Assembly (NCBI GenBank): GCA_015207585.1
Contig: JADEWQ010000003.1
Span: 58,614-122,613, forward strand
DNA length: 64,000 bases
Direction: 5' to 3'
Origin: Pleurocapsales cyanobacterium LEGE 06147
Lineage (GTDB): Bacteria > Cyanobacteriota > Cyanobacteriia > Cyanobacteriales > Xenococcaceae
Part shown: positions 27,486 to 37,232 of the stretch, piece by piece
Layout: each line of letters opens with the position of its first letter
Position numbering within the stretch: the stretch's first letter is position 1
Made by a program: the position numbers and the translations under genes
The notes under the pieces: generated by a model
What the model saw: only the letters and a program-made list of their open reading frames with translations
What the model was told of the DNA's origin: nothing
The model's database searches: none

Positions 27486-28310
27486 ATGACTTCTGAGTCC
27501 ACTTTCTCGATAGATATTACCGATGATTCTCTATCTCCGCCTTTAGTCGCTCGCTACTCCCAAGTACTGCTCAAAAGTGAGGGCGAAAAGTTGTTGCTGA
27601 TCTTGCCTACAGAACAAGAAATGAAGTTGAATCTCATACCTTGGTCGGAAGTATGGCAAGAACTCAAACATCACTTACAAGGCAAAGAACAATCTTGGCA
27701 AGCAGGATCGTCAGTGTCTTTAATTGCCCGAGATCAATTGCTCGATGCCAGGCAACTACATAAAATTGCTGAAACCTTGAGCGAAGTAGAGCTTGGTTTG
27801 GAGTGGGTTTATACCAGTCGGCGACAAACTGCCGTAGCTGCTGCTGCTGCAGGCTATAGTGTCGAACAACAGTCTTCACATCCTCAATCTTTGGTCGGTG
27901 TTGCTGAAGAGACCAAGTCTCTCGTACTGGAAGAACCTCTCTACCTGCAAAACACCATTCGCTCTGGGGTGGAAGTGCGCCATCGGGGGACGATTATCGT
28001 CTTGGGAGATGTCAATCCAGGGGGTGCAGCGATCGCGGCGGGAGATATTTTCGTCTGGGGTCGTCTGCGAGGAATAGCTCACGCAGGAGCGCAAGGCAAT
28101 AGACAGTGTCGGATTATGGCACTCCAGATGGAACCTAAGCAACTGCGGATTGCTGACATGGTAGCAAGAGCACCCAAATTCTTGCCCGACCATGTCGAAC
28201 CCGAAGTAGCTTATGTAACCTCCGAAGGCATTCGTCTGGCAAAGGCGATGGATTTTGCCAAAACTCATTCTTATTCCAAGGAAGTTGAAGGTTGGAAAGA
28301 TTCTTTTTAG
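27486..28310 (+). CDS. minC: Septum site-determining protein MinC
   Basis: A 274-residue division inhibitor. The poorly conserved N-terminal half binds FtsZ. The C-terminal beta-helix half begins about residue 150 with TIRSGVEVRHRGTIIVLGDVNPGGAAIAAGDIFVWGRLRGIAHAGAQGN, the most conserved MinC region, which binds MinD. It is followed by minD (88 bp) and minE (96 bp) on the same strand. Together the three restrict FtsZ ring formation to mid-cell. Confidence 0.96.
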   Translation: MTSESTFSIDITDDSLSPPLVARYSQVLLKSEGEKLLLILPTEQEMKLNLIPWSEVWQELKHHLQGKEQSWQAGSSVSLIARDQLLDARQLHKIAETLSEVELGLEWVYTSRRQTAVAAAAAGYSVEQQSSHPQSLVGVAEETKSLVLEEPLYLQNTIRSGVEVRHRGTIIVLGDVNPGGAAIAAGDIFVWGRLRGIAHAGAQGNRQCRIMALQMEPKQLRIADMVARAPKFLPDHVEPEVAYVTSEGIRLAKAMDFAKTHSYSKEVEGWKDSF

Positions 28311-28398
28311 TCATCACCACACCGTCGTTTGACGGAGTGAAAACCCTGAACTCATTCCACGGTAACTAACTCTCAATTAACTCACAGCTAAGCATAAT

Positions 28399-29196
28399 AT
28401 GAGTCGCATAATCGTTGTTACTTCTGGCAAGGGAGGAGTGGGTAAGACCACTGTTACCTCCAATTTAGGAGCAGCATTAGCTCGTTCGGGATGTACAGTA
28501 GCTTTAGTCGATGCTGATTTTGGTTTACGCAATTTGGATTTATTGTTAGGGCTTGAAGAACGAGTAGTCTACACCGCCCTCGATGTTCTCGCTGGCGAGT
28601 GTCGCTTGGCACAAGCTTTAGTCAAAGACAAGCGGTTAAAAGGATTAGTGCTTTTGCCCGCAGCACAAAACCGCAGTAAAGAATCGGTTCAACCAGAACA
28701 AATGAAAAAAATCGTCGATGCACTGGCGAAAGGTTATGATTACATCATCGTCGATTGTCCGGCAGGTATTGAAATGGGCTTTCGCAACGCGATCGCTGCT
28801 GCTAAAGAAGCTTTGATCGTTACTACTCCAGAAGTAGCGGCCGTCCGCGATGCCGACCGAGTCATTGGTCTACTCGAAGCAGAGGGAATCGATAACATCA
28901 ATCTAATTGTCAATCGCCTTAAACCAGGAATGGTACAGGACAACAAAATGATGAGCGTCGAGGACGTATTGGAGTTGCTTGGCGTATCCCTGATCGGAGT
29001 CGTTCCCGATGATGAAAGGGTGATTGTCGCCACTAACAAGGGCGAACCTTTAGTACTGTACGAAGATTCCTCTTTGCCAGCGATCGCTTTTACCAATATT
29101 GCACGCCGTTTACAAGGAGAAAAAGTGCCTTTTCTCGATTTCATGGCAGCTCACGATAATCTGCTGACCCGTATTCGTCGTATGTTTGGCGGTTAA
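28399..29196 (+). CDS. minD: Septum site-determining ATPase MinD
   Basis: A 265-residue deviant Walker ATPase: SGKGGVGKTTVTSNLGAAL at residues 9-27 with the signature lysine K11, VDADFGLRNLDLLLG, and DCPAGIEMGF. The C-terminal FLDFMAAHDNLLTRIRRMFGG is the amphipathic membrane-targeting helix. It recruits MinC to the membrane and is released by MinE. The length is normal. Confidence 0.98.
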   Translation: MSRIIVVTSGKGGVGKTTVTSNLGAALARSGCTVALVDADFGLRNLDLLLGLEERVVYTALDVLAGECRLAQALVKDKRLKGLVLLPAAQNRSKESVQPEQMKKIVDALAKGYDYIIVDCPAGIEMGFRNAIAAAKEALIVTTPEVAAVRDADRVIGLLEAEGIDNINLIVNRLKPGMVQDNKMMSVEDVLELLGVSLIGVVPDDERVIVATNKGEPLVLYEDSSLPAIAFTNIARRLQGEKVPFLDFMAAHDNLLTRIRRMFGG

Positions 29197-29292
29197 GTTT
29201 CTGGTACTACGAGGGCGATAAATAACTTTATTCGCAACCGTAGTAGAGGAGCAGATATTTCTTCTTTTACTTTGATATGATTTAACGAAATA

Positions 29293-29613
29293 ATGAACGA
29301 ATTTCTGGAAATGCTTTTTCCTTGGAATAGTAACAATAACAGTCGCTCAGAAGCAAAAAAACGTCTGCAATTAGTGATTGCACACGACCGGGCAACCCTA
29401 AGTCCGGAAATTCTCAGTTCGATGCGGGAAGAAATTTTAGAGGTGGTAGCTCGGTACGTAGAAGTGGATCGGACCGAGATGGAGTTTTCTTTGGAAAATA
29501 ACAAAAGAATAACTGCCTTAATTGCTAACTTGCCTATCCGTCAAGTAAAACGCCGTCTCGAACCCGAACAACCCGTACGGCAAAAAGCCGAACTAGACCT
29601 CGATCTTACTTGA
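29293..29613 (+). CDS. minE: Cell division topological specificity factor MinE
   Basis: A 106-residue protein. The N-terminus [11 protein letters not shown] is the membrane-binding segment, [21 protein letters not shown] is the MinD-contact region, and the rest is the topology domain with [17 protein letters not shown]. It stimulates MinD ATPase and drives pole-to-pole oscillation. It is slightly longer than E. coli MinE because of a charged tail. Confidence 0.97.
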   Translation: MNEFLEMLFPWNSNNNSRSEAKKRLQLVIAHDRATLSPEILSSMREEILEVVARYVEVDRTEMEFSLENNKRITALIANLPIRQVKRRLEPEQPVRQKAELDLDLT

Positions 29614-29660
29614 GAGCCAGTTAATTTAAACTAGAGTAGTGAATAATTGACTATCTAGAT

Positions 29661-29864
29661 ATGAATTCCAAAAACTCTTCGCCACTGGTTCCAACCATTT
29701 GGTTGAGTTTGGTGACCAGTCCTTTTATCCTTGGTTTTCTTGCCGTCAGCTTTTTGAGCGAAACCTCGATCCAGTTAGGTCGAGCTAGCGAAGAACTGTT
29801 CCGTGGTACTCGTTTACCCGTACTTCACTTCCCTAACTTTGAACCCGAAGTAGAAGAAGAGTGA
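29661..29864 (+). CDS. Small single-helix membrane protein downstream of minE
   Basis: A 67-residue protein starting 47 bp after minE on the same strand. One membrane helix (VPTIWLSLVTSPFILGFLAV) is followed by LGRASEELFRGTRLPVLHFPNF and an acidic end, EPEVEEE. It resembles short cyanobacterial membrane proteins with a PTIWL-LVTSP opening, none of known function. Co-transcription with minCDE is plausible. Confidence 0.6.
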   Translation: MNSKNSSPLVPTIWLSLVTSPFILGFLAVSFLSETSIQLGRASEELFRGTRLPVLHFPNFEPEVEEE

Positions 29865-29879
29865 ACTATCCATCAAATC

Positions 29880-30160
29880 ACGTGAGGGCTTTCTACCCGA
29901 CTGTCCAACGGTAGATTTCTTTCGTCCCCTACTACTAGGTCTTACATCTGGACAGTAGGCTGTAGCTCTAGTTCCTGTGGTCGAAGGTCCCGAAGGTATG
30001 TTTCTAGATGCGTTGATATCTCTAATGAGTGTTGAGTCCCGCAACTAGGGCATTGCCCATGTCTTACATCCAGTGTCAGGTCGCTTACTTGATGGAGACA
30101 GTTATTACAAGTTTTACTAGAAGCAAAGAAACGGTCTACCTCTTTTATAAAAAATTCTAT
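29880..30160 (-). pseudogene. Frameshifted C-terminal relic of a TnpB (IS200/IS605-type) gene
   Basis: The minus strand near 30140-30030 encodes VDRFFASSKTCNNC, then LTLDVRHGQCPSCGTQH, the zinc finger and flanks of TnpB. The frame then shifts and continues with RDINASRNI, which holds the last RuvC acidic residue. The remaining 90% of TnpB and any TnpA are missing. Two hairpins lie just upstream: CTTGC (30227-30231)/GCAAG (30243-30247), and one at 30260-30282. They may derive from element ends. The relic cannot make an active nuclease. Confidence 0.8.
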
Positions 30161-30545
30161 GGTAATTAGAGCGTCTAAAAAGAAATTATCAAAATTAGAT
30201 ACAAGTTCGCTTTCATGATGGGCTGTCTTGCAAGGAAACCTCGCAAGTTTATACGCTCTGTCCCGCTGATAAATCGGGGGACTTCTCGCTTACATAGGTA
30301 AAAAGTTTAATGTTGGTGAAAGCTTGACAGTTATCGACTCGAGGATGTTTGATTTTTAACGATTGATTCAGTATTCATTAAAACCACTAGTAAGTACGTT
30401 AATCTCTAATATTATTAATACTATTGACTTAATCAACATTGATTGTCAGGGTATTTGACTTTCTCTTAATGGAACTGGCCCGACAACCAGGAATTAAAGA
30501 AAGTAAACATCGAATTTAATAATTAATATAGAGCCAGAGGTTTTT

Positions 30546-33500
30546 ATGGGTCCGCTGCTTCAATCTTCCTCGTCAGATGTTAGTATCTTTTCGACCTCTC
30601 ATTTACTACTACGCCATCGACTCAAACTAGTAGAAAAATTATGGGAGTCGGTATTGCGTTCCGAGTGCGGACAAGAGATGGTCGATTTACTAAAGCAAAT
30701 GCGCGCTCTATCTTCTCCCGAAGGACAAGCGACCGAACAACTTCCCCAATCCTCAGTACCTCATCTAATCGAAAAGCTGACTCTTAACGATGCTATTCAA
30801 GCAGCTCGTGCGTTTGCCCTATATTTCCAGCTAATTAATATAGTCGAACAGCACTACGAGCAACGAGACCATAAATTATCAAAGTGGACAATTCCCCAGG
30901 CAAAACCCAGAGAAAAAGAGAACGAAAACGACAAAAATTTAGGTGTGCCTAACGGGCTTTCAACTAATATTCCGGGGGCAAATCATTTAGAGCAAAACTA
31001 TGCCAAACAAAACGGTCAGTTAGCCAAACCAGGCACATTCCACTGGCTATTTCCCTATCTTAAAAAGATTAATATGCCGCCGCAACTAATCCAGCGGCTA
31101 CTAAATCAACTGGATATCCGTCTGGTCTTTACGGCTCATCCTACAGAAATTGTGCGTCATACGATTCGCAAAAAACAACGACGAATTTCCCATATTCTCC
31201 AAAAACTAGATGTAGCAGAAGAAACTTTTCGCGGAATAGAACTGACCAATTCCTGGGAAGCAGAAGAAGCAACTAACCAACTAGCAGAAGAAATTTTGTT
31301 GTGGTGGCGTACAGATGAATTACATCAATTTAAACCAAAGGTTATAGATGAGGTAGACTACGCTCTTCATTATTTTCAAGAAGTGTTATTTGACGTGATT
31401 CCGCAATTATCTTCTCGTCTTAAGCAAGCTCTGCGCAACTCTTTTCCGCAGTTATCACTCCCCTCAAACAACTTTTGCTATTTTGGTTCGTGGGTAGGAG
31501 CAGATCGTGATGGAAATCCCTTTGTAACTCCTCAAGTAACCTGGGAAACTGCTTGCTATCAAAGAAGTATAGTTTTAGAAAAATATCTTGAATCCGTCAA
31601 GCAACTAAGGGAGATATTAAGTTTATCTCTTCATTGGAGTAACGTATTACCAGATTTACTCGACTCTCTAGAAAAAGACCGACAACAAATCCCCGAAATT
31701 TACGAAGAATTAGCGATTCGCTATCGTCAAGAACCTTATCGGCTAAAGCTAGCTTATATCGAACAAAGATTGAAAAACACCCGCGATCGCAACCGAATTC
31801 TCGCTCAGACTCGCGGAACACACGCGATCGCCGAGCTTAACTCGGAGCAGATTTATCATTCTGGAGAAGAATTATTAGCCGAGTTGAAACTAATTCAAGA
31901 CAATTTAGCTCAAACTGGTCTCAATTGTCGGGAACTTGATGATTTAATCTGTCAGGTAGAAGTTTATGATTTTAACCTAACTCAGTTAGATTTTCGGCAA
32001 GAATCTAGCCGACACGCCGAGGCAATTGAAGAAATCGCCGAATATCTTCAAATCTTACCTAAACCTTATAACGAACTCTCGGAAGAAGAAAAAACTGCCT
32101 GGTTAATTGAGGAGCTGAAAACCCGTCGTCCTCTAATTCCAGCGGAGATGCCTTTTTCTCCTGAAACCTGCGAAGCGATCGAAACTTTGCGGATGTTGCG
32201 ACAGCTACAGCAGGAATTTGGTTTAAATGTCTGTACGACTTACATCATCAGCATGACCAATCACGTCAGTGATGTGTTCGAAGTAATGCTCTTGGCCCAG
32301 GAAGCGGGACTATACGACCCAGCTACTAGCCGAATGACCCTGAGGATCGTCCCCTTGTTCGAGACTGTAGAAGATCTCAAACGCTCTCCTGACGTGATGC
32401 ATGCTTTATTTGAGCTACCACTCTATCGGGCGGCTTTAGCAGGAGGATACGACCGACTAGCAAAACTGCAAGGGAAGGAGCTGGAGCAAGAACCGGAACC
32501 GCCTCCTCTAGAACCAGCTAATCTGCAAGAAGTAATGCTGGGTTATTCCGATAGCAACAAAGATTCTGGTTTCTTGAGTAGTAACTGGGAAATTCATAAA
32601 GCACAAAAAGCTCTGCAACAAATAGCTGGAGAATACGGGATCGCTCTACGTATTTTTCACGGAAGAGGCGGTTCTGTCGGACGGGGTGGCGGTCCGGCTT
32701 ATGCGGCAATCCTAGCGCAGCCTACTGATACAATTAAAGGCAGCATTAAGATCACCGAACAAGGAGAGGTTCTTGCTTCTAAGTATTCCTTACCCGAGCT
32801 TGCACTGTATAACTTAGAAACGATTACTACTGCGGTTATTCAATCGAGTCTCCTGAGAAATGGCTTCGATCGCATTAAACCATGGAACGAGATCATGGAA
32901 GAATTAGCGACGCGAGCGCGAGCTGTTTACCGTTCTTTAATATACGAACAACCAGACTTTGTCGATTTCTTTTTTTCGGTTACTCCCATCGATGTAATCA
33001 GTCAATTGCAAATTGGCTCTCGTCCTTCTAAACGTCCCAGCAAAAAGACCAATACACTCAAAAAAAGTATCGGTAGTCTGCGAGCTATTCCTTGGGTATT
33101 CAGCTGGACGCAAAGTCGCTTTCTCTTACCTGCCTGGTATGGTGTCGGTACTGCTTTAAAAGAATTTCTCGACCAAGAGCCAGAAAAAAATCTCAATTTA
33201 CTGCGTTACTTTTACTTCAAATGGCCCTTTTTTAGAATGGTGATTTCCAAAGTGGAAATGACTCTTGCCAAAGTCGATCTCCAAATCGCAGAACATTACG
33301 TTAACGAGCTATCTCGACCGGAAGACCAAGAACGTTTTGACCGACTGTTCCAGCAAATTGCCCAAGAGTATCACTTGACTAAAGAAATAATCTTAACGAT
33401 TAACGGTCAAAAAAAATTACTCGATGGCGATCCCGAATTACAGCGTTCGGTGCAATTGCGTAATGGAACGATCGTGCCTTTAGGCTTCCTCCAAGTTTCC

Positions 33501-33629
33501 CTGATTAAAAGACTGCGTCAATACGAACGGTCAAACGTGGTTCACTTTCGTTTTAGCAAAGAAGAGCTACTGCGAGGGGCAATGTTAACCATTAATGGGA
33601 TTGCTGCCGGCATGAGAAATACGGGTTGA
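30546..33629 (+). CDS. ppc: Phosphoenolpyruvate carboxylase
   Basis: A 1027-residue enzyme. Catalytic landmarks are present: [14 protein letters not shown] (His), [29 protein letters not shown] (Lys), [18 protein letters not shown], and the C-terminal RNTG. It fixes bicarbonate onto phosphoenolpyruvate to replenish oxaloacetate. A hydrophilic insertion of about 50 residues (from about residue 118, rich in Lys, Glu and Asn) precedes the conserved core, a variable region in cyanobacterial enzymes. It is convergent with crtO, whose stop lies only 8 bp away. Confidence 0.98.
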   Translation: MGPLLQSSSSDVSIFSTSHLLLRHRLKLVEKLWESVLRSECGQEMVDLLKQMRALSSPEGQATEQLPQSSVPHLIEKLTLNDAIQAARAFALYFQLINIVEQHYEQRDHKLSKWTIPQAKPREKENENDKNLGVPNGLSTNIPGANHLEQNYAKQNGQLAKPGTFHWLFPYLKKINMPPQLIQRLLNQLDIRLVFTAHPTEIVRHTIRKKQRRISHILQKLDVAEETFRGIELTNSWEAEEATNQLAEEILLWWRTDELHQFKPKVIDEVDYALHYFQEVLFDVIPQLSSRLKQALRNSFPQLSLPSNNFCYFGSWVGADRDGNPFVTPQVTWETACYQRSIVLEKYLESVKQLREILSLSLHWSNVLPDLLDSLEKDRQQIPEIYEELAIRYRQEPYRLKLAYIEQRLKNTRDRNRILAQTRGTHAIAELNSEQIYHSGEELLAELKLIQDNLAQTGLNCRELDDLICQVEVYDFNLTQLDFRQESSRHAEAIEEIAEYLQILPKPYNELSEEEKTAWLIEELKTRRPLIPAEMPFSPETCEAIETLRMLRQLQQEFGLNVCTTYIISMTNHVSDVFEVMLLAQEAGLYDPATSRMTLRIVPLFETVEDLKRSPDVMHALFELPLYRAALAGGYDRLAKLQGKELEQEPEPPPLEPANLQEVMLGYSDSNKDSGFLSSNWEIHKAQKALQQIAGEYGIALRIFHGRGGSVGRGGGPAYAAILAQPTDTIKGSIKITEQGEVLASKYSLPELALYNLETITTAVIQSSLLRNGFDRIKPWNEIMEELATRARAVYRSLIYEQPDFVDFFFSVTPIDVISQLQIGSRPSKRPSKKTNTLKKSIGSLRAIPWVFSWTQSRFLLPAWYGVGTALKEFLDQEPEKNLNLLRYFYFKWPFFRMVISKVEMTLAKVDLQIAEHYVNELSRPEDQERFDRLFQQIAQEYHLTKEIILTINGQKKLLDGDPELQRSVQLRNGTIVPLGFLQVSLIKRLRQYERSNVVHFRFSKEELLRGAMLTINGIAAGMRNTG

Positions 33630-33637
33630 GTATCTTA

Positions 33638-35311
33638 TTATGGATTATCAAAGACCGATTTGACTAGCGATTGAAGCGATCGCTGCGCTTTGGCAAACAA
33701 AGAGCTTTCTTGGCGTAAAAATACCCGAGCGCAATTGCGTCCCGGCATACCTGAAATAGAACCCCCTGGATGAGTACCCGCACCAGTTAGATATAAATTT
33801 TGAATTGGGGTGGTGTAGTTGGCAATTTCGGGTAAAGGTCGCAGGAAAATCATCTGATCCAGACTCATATCTAAATGGTAGTAGTTACCTTTATATGCGC
33901 CCAATCTCTCTCCCAATTGGGCTGGACTTTCTACGCGACGAGCAATAATAGCTTGTTTGACATTGGGTGCATATTCAGCTAGTTTGTCGATTACCCTATC
34001 TGCTACTTGGTGCTTCAATTCATCCGTCCAACCCGTACCGTGTAAACCAGTTCCTTCTTTGCCAGCGATCTGATAGGGGGCAAAAAATTCAATCCAGAGA
34101 GTATGCTTGCCTTCGGGAGCGAGAGATGGATCGAGTACTGACGGTACATCCAGATATATAGAAGGATTTTGGTCGGGAATTTGTCCCATCATAGCCAAAG
34201 AGTGAGCTTGTTCTACATGACTGACGGAATCGGCAATTAAAATCGTGCCGATTCCATAGTCGTCTTTGTGGTCGTAAGCCTCGAAACGAAGGGGTTCGGA
34301 CAAGGCGCAGTCGATTTTGAGAATTGTTTCGTTGTTGTTAACCGTTCTGCGTTCGATCCTTTCTCTCAACTGACTATCTATTACTCCCGGTTCGATTAAC
34401 TGTAAAAATAATCGTCGCGCATCAATATTAGAAATTACTCCTTTACGGGCGCGGTATTCTTCACCACCAGCTACTTTAACTCCGACAGCACGATTGCCAT
34501 CGACAATTACCTCCTTAACTAATTGTTCGGTTAAGATTACTCCTCCTTTAGCAGTAACTAACTTAACCAAGGCTTGCGTCAGTGCCCCCGTTCCGCCACG
34601 GGGTCTTGCCATTCCTGGCTGGTGGCGCATCGCCAGCATCATCAAACCAGCAGTCATGCCTTTTTGAGAGGGAGGGGCACCAATTTCCGCTGCCAGTCGT
34701 GCCAGGGGTGCTTTGACAATTTCCGTGTCAAACCATTCACTGAGGATGTCTTCTGGAGAAGTAATCATCGTACGGATAAAGTCTAGCGCTTTTTGTTTAG
34801 AACCAACTAACCCCAAGGCATCTATTAGGTTATTTTTGCTGTAATTTGTAGCAATATCGAGAACAGATTGAGGCGAGGCATTAAACCAAGGAGCGATCGC
34901 ACTCATCACACGAGACCAATACTCGACAAATTCTCGATATTTCTGGGCATCCCTTTCACTGTATCGAGCAATGGCAGCGCAGGTTCGCTCGACAGATTTA
35001 TATGCTAAAAAGTATTTACCATCGGGATGGGGACAAAATGTATGAGGGTCGCAGTGCAAATATTCTAAGCCATAGCGGTGTAGTTCTAGTTCTTGAATTA
35101 TTGGTCCGAGAAAAATAAACTCGTGATCGATCGCACAGAGATTAAACTTAAAGCCAGGTGCTTGTTCGGGTATAGCTTCTTCCGTGGTTGCTGCCCCTCC
35201 GGGAACTGGTCGTTTCTCTAGTAACAACACGCTAAATCCAGCTTTTAGTAAATAAGCAGCACAAACCAAACCATTGTGACCTGCACCAATGATAATTACC
35301 TCGTAATTCAT
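33638..35311 (-). CDS. crtO: Beta-carotene ketolase, CrtO type
   Basis: A 557-residue FAD-dependent enzyme. The N-terminal dinucleotide motif is VIIIGAGHNGLVCAAYLLKAG, and the C-terminal FAD motif is PIQNLYLTGAGTHPGGSISGMPGRNC. The whole reads like Synechocystis CrtO (CAIDHEFIFLGPIIQEL, FIRTMITSPEDILSEWFD, NNETILKIDCALSEP, YHLDMSLDQMIFLRPLPE). This phytoene-desaturase relative adds 4-keto groups to beta-carotene, giving echinenone, the carotenoid carried by orange carotenoid protein. Distinction from related desaturases rests on this overall similarity. Confidence 0.92.
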   Translation of the reverse strand: MNYEVIIIGAGHNGLVCAAYLLKAGFSVLLLEKRPVPGGAATTEEAIPEQAPGFKFNLCAIDHEFIFLGPIIQELELHRYGLEYLHCDPHTFCPHPDGKYFLAYKSVERTCAAIARYSERDAQKYREFVEYWSRVMSAIAPWFNASPQSVLDIATNYSKNNLIDALGLVGSKQKALDFIRTMITSPEDILSEWFDTEIVKAPLARLAAEIGAPPSQKGMTAGLMMLAMRHQPGMARPRGGTGALTQALVKLVTAKGGVILTEQLVKEVIVDGNRAVGVKVAGGEEYRARKGVISNIDARRLFLQLIEPGVIDSQLRERIERRTVNNNETILKIDCALSEPLRFEAYDHKDDYGIGTILIADSVSHVEQAHSLAMMGQIPDQNPSIYLDVPSVLDPSLAPEGKHTLWIEFFAPYQIAGKEGTGLHGTGWTDELKHQVADRVIDKLAEYAPNVKQAIIARRVESPAQLGERLGAYKGNYYHLDMSLDQMIFLRPLPEIANYTTPIQNLYLTGAGTHPGGSISGMPGRNCARVFLRQESSLFAKAQRSLQSLVKSVFDNP

Positions 35312-35471
35312 AAAGTTTTGATTCCTTTGCTGGGGTTAGCATACTCATACTTAAACCGAGCTTACCAAAATCTCAGTTAAGCTAAAAGGAGAAGACTTCG
35401 GTTTTCACGGTTATCTTTTTTCCTTTGCTATACTTACTTAAAACTACTTTTATACTTCACCGCGATCGTCT

Positions 35472-35789
35472 ATGAGTTTTGTTGTTGAAGTCATCAAACC
35501 TAAAGGTATTTTAGACGAAACAAAAGCCACTGAATTTCGCCAAAAGATTAGCGAAACTATTAAGAGCGGAGCCAAAGTTATTTTAGTAGATTTTAGTGAC
35601 GTTACTTTTATGGACAGTTCCGGTTTAGGAGCTTTAGTTTTTTCTTTAAAAACTGTGCGGGCTGCTGGGGCACAACTTTTTCTCTGTTCGATTAACGAGC
35701 AAATTAAAATGTTGTTTGAATTGACCAGCCTGGATAGTATTTTTAATATTGTTACCGACCGAGCCGAATTAGAACGCAGCCTTCAATAA
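35472..35789 (+). CDS. STAS-domain anti-sigma factor antagonist-like protein
   Basis: A 105-residue single STAS domain: DFSDVTFMDSSGLGALVFSLK contains the phosphorylatable serine (S49 or S50). Such proteins are switched by Ser kinases and PP2C phosphatases in partner-switching pathways. A gene for a response regulator with a PP2C-type phosphatase domain lies convergent to it, 67 bp away, which makes that enzyme a likely partner. No anti-sigma kinase gene is nearby. Confidence 0.92.
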   Translation: MSFVVEVIKPKGILDETKATEFRQKISETIKSGAKVILVDFSDVTFMDSSGLGALVFSLKTVRAAGAQLFLCSINEQIKMLFELTSLDSIFNIVTDRAELERSLQ

Positions 35790-35856
35790 TAGCAAATCCC
35801 TCTTGTGAAAATTTACTTAGAGCGCTCGTTAGAGTTAGTTAATAAGAAAGTTTTTT

Positions 35857-36996
35857 TCAAAAGAAATCAATCTGTACCATCGAAACATCGTCTTCAAATT
35901 CAAGCTGGGGATGCCATTCTTTAATAAACTGTAGTAACTGATTGAGATTACGACTAGAAACTTTTTGATATTTTTTGAGCAACATAATTAAGTTTTCTAG
36001 ACCCAATAATAACCCATCACTTTGCTCTACTTCATAAATTCCGTCACTAAAAAGATAAAGACTAGAGCGAGAATTAATAAAACAATAATCATTTACATAC
36101 TTGACATGGGGAAACATACCGATAGGAATTCCAGGAGTTCTCAGTCGAATTTCCTGCAAATTTTTTCCTGATTCGGGAACGAGTAAAATTGCAGGAGGAT
36201 GTCCCGCACTAGCATAAATTAATTCCCGCTTTTTCTGGTTATAAACTCCGTACCAAATCGTAAAGTATTTGTCGTTGCGATCGCTCATCTGAAAAGTCTG
36301 ATTTAAACCCCGCAAAACATCATTGGGCTGATAATAATTAACCTTACTCAATCCTCGGGAGCGGAGCAGATTAATTACTGAGAGAGAAGGTAAACAAGCG
36401 CGCAAACCGTGTCCGGCAACATCGAGTAAATAAAAAACAAGATTATTGGCATCCAGCCAAAAATAATCAAAGCTATCTCCTCCTAACTTCTTTGAAGGAA
36501 TAAACTGCGCGTCAATGGCTAAAGATTTATGTTGTAGAGGTTCTGGCAAAATAGAGATTACATATTCGGCGGCTTCTGCTAGTTCTGCTTCTAGCATTTG
36601 TTTTTGCTGTTGCAAGTCGCGACTGAGTTGATGTAACCTAAGTCCGGCACGAACGCGAGCTTGCAATTCATACATATCAATCGGTTTACATAAAAAATCA
36701 TCCGAACCCGCATCCAATCCCTTGACTCTATCTTCTACTGAGCCGAGAGAAGTCAGCAAAATAAAAAAAGTAGTGGATAATTCGGGAGTCGCTTTAATTT
36801 GACGGCATACTTGTAAGCCATTGAGGCGAGGCATAATCCAATCGCAAATTATTAAGGCAGGACGAATTTCCATAGCCTTAAGCAAACCTTCTTCGCCATC
36901 ACTAGCTAAAGTAATATCGTAACCTTGACTTGCTAGAGTTCTCTTAAGCAGTAATTGCGTTGCTACATCATCATCAATAATCAGGATTTGAGCCAT
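35857..36996 (-). CDS. Response regulator with PP2C-type (SpoIIE/RsbU) serine phosphatase output
   Basis: A 379-residue protein from the ATG at 36996 (MAQILIIDDDVATQLLL); a TTG 30 bp upstream also keeps the frame open but is less likely. The receiver domain has the phosphoacceptor in ALIICDWIMPRLNG and the switch lysine in DFLCKPIDMYEL. A coiled linker (LHQLSRDLQQQKQMLEAELAEAAEYV) leads to the phosphatase domain with LGGDSFDYFWLD, LLDVAGHGLRA, YASAGHPPAILL and a C-terminal FEDDVSMVQIDF. It should dephosphorylate a STAS protein; one is encoded next door on the opposite strand. Confidence 0.93.
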   Translation of the reverse strand: MAQILIIDDDVATQLLLKRTLASQGYDITLASDGEEGLLKAMEIRPALIICDWIMPRLNGLQVCRQIKATPELSTTFFILLTSLGSVEDRVKGLDAGSDDFLCKPIDMYELQARVRAGLRLHQLSRDLQQQKQMLEAELAEAAEYVISILPEPLQHKSLAIDAQFIPSKKLGGDSFDYFWLDANNLVFYLLDVAGHGLRACLPSLSVINLLRSRGLSKVNYYQPNDVLRGLNQTFQMSDRNDKYFTIWYGVYNQKKRELIYASAGHPPAILLVPESGKNLQEIRLRTPGIPIGMFPHVKYVNDYCFINSRSSLYLFSDGIYEVEQSDGLLLGLENLIMLLKKYQKVSSRNLNQLLQFIKEWHPQLEFEDDVSMVQIDFF

Positions 36997-37232
36997 AACG
37001 AACAGATATTCTCCATCCCCATACAAAAAAATTAATTAACTTTTTATGATTGACATTAATTAAATTGATATTAATCAAAAGTAATAAAAATGAGGAAAAA
37101 ATTTAGGAAACAGTCACCAGTTATCAGTTACCAGTTATCAGGTTTTAGGTTAAGTAATACTCTAACTAATACCTAACACCTCTCTAAGCCAATTAACGAT
37201 TCCCTAACTTGAAACAAGAAATCTAGTGACAA

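Noticed and set aside
28740..29144. 134-codon minus-strand frame opposite minD
   Set aside because: Antisense shadow of a well-defined gene, Ser/Thr-rich as is typical for such shadows.
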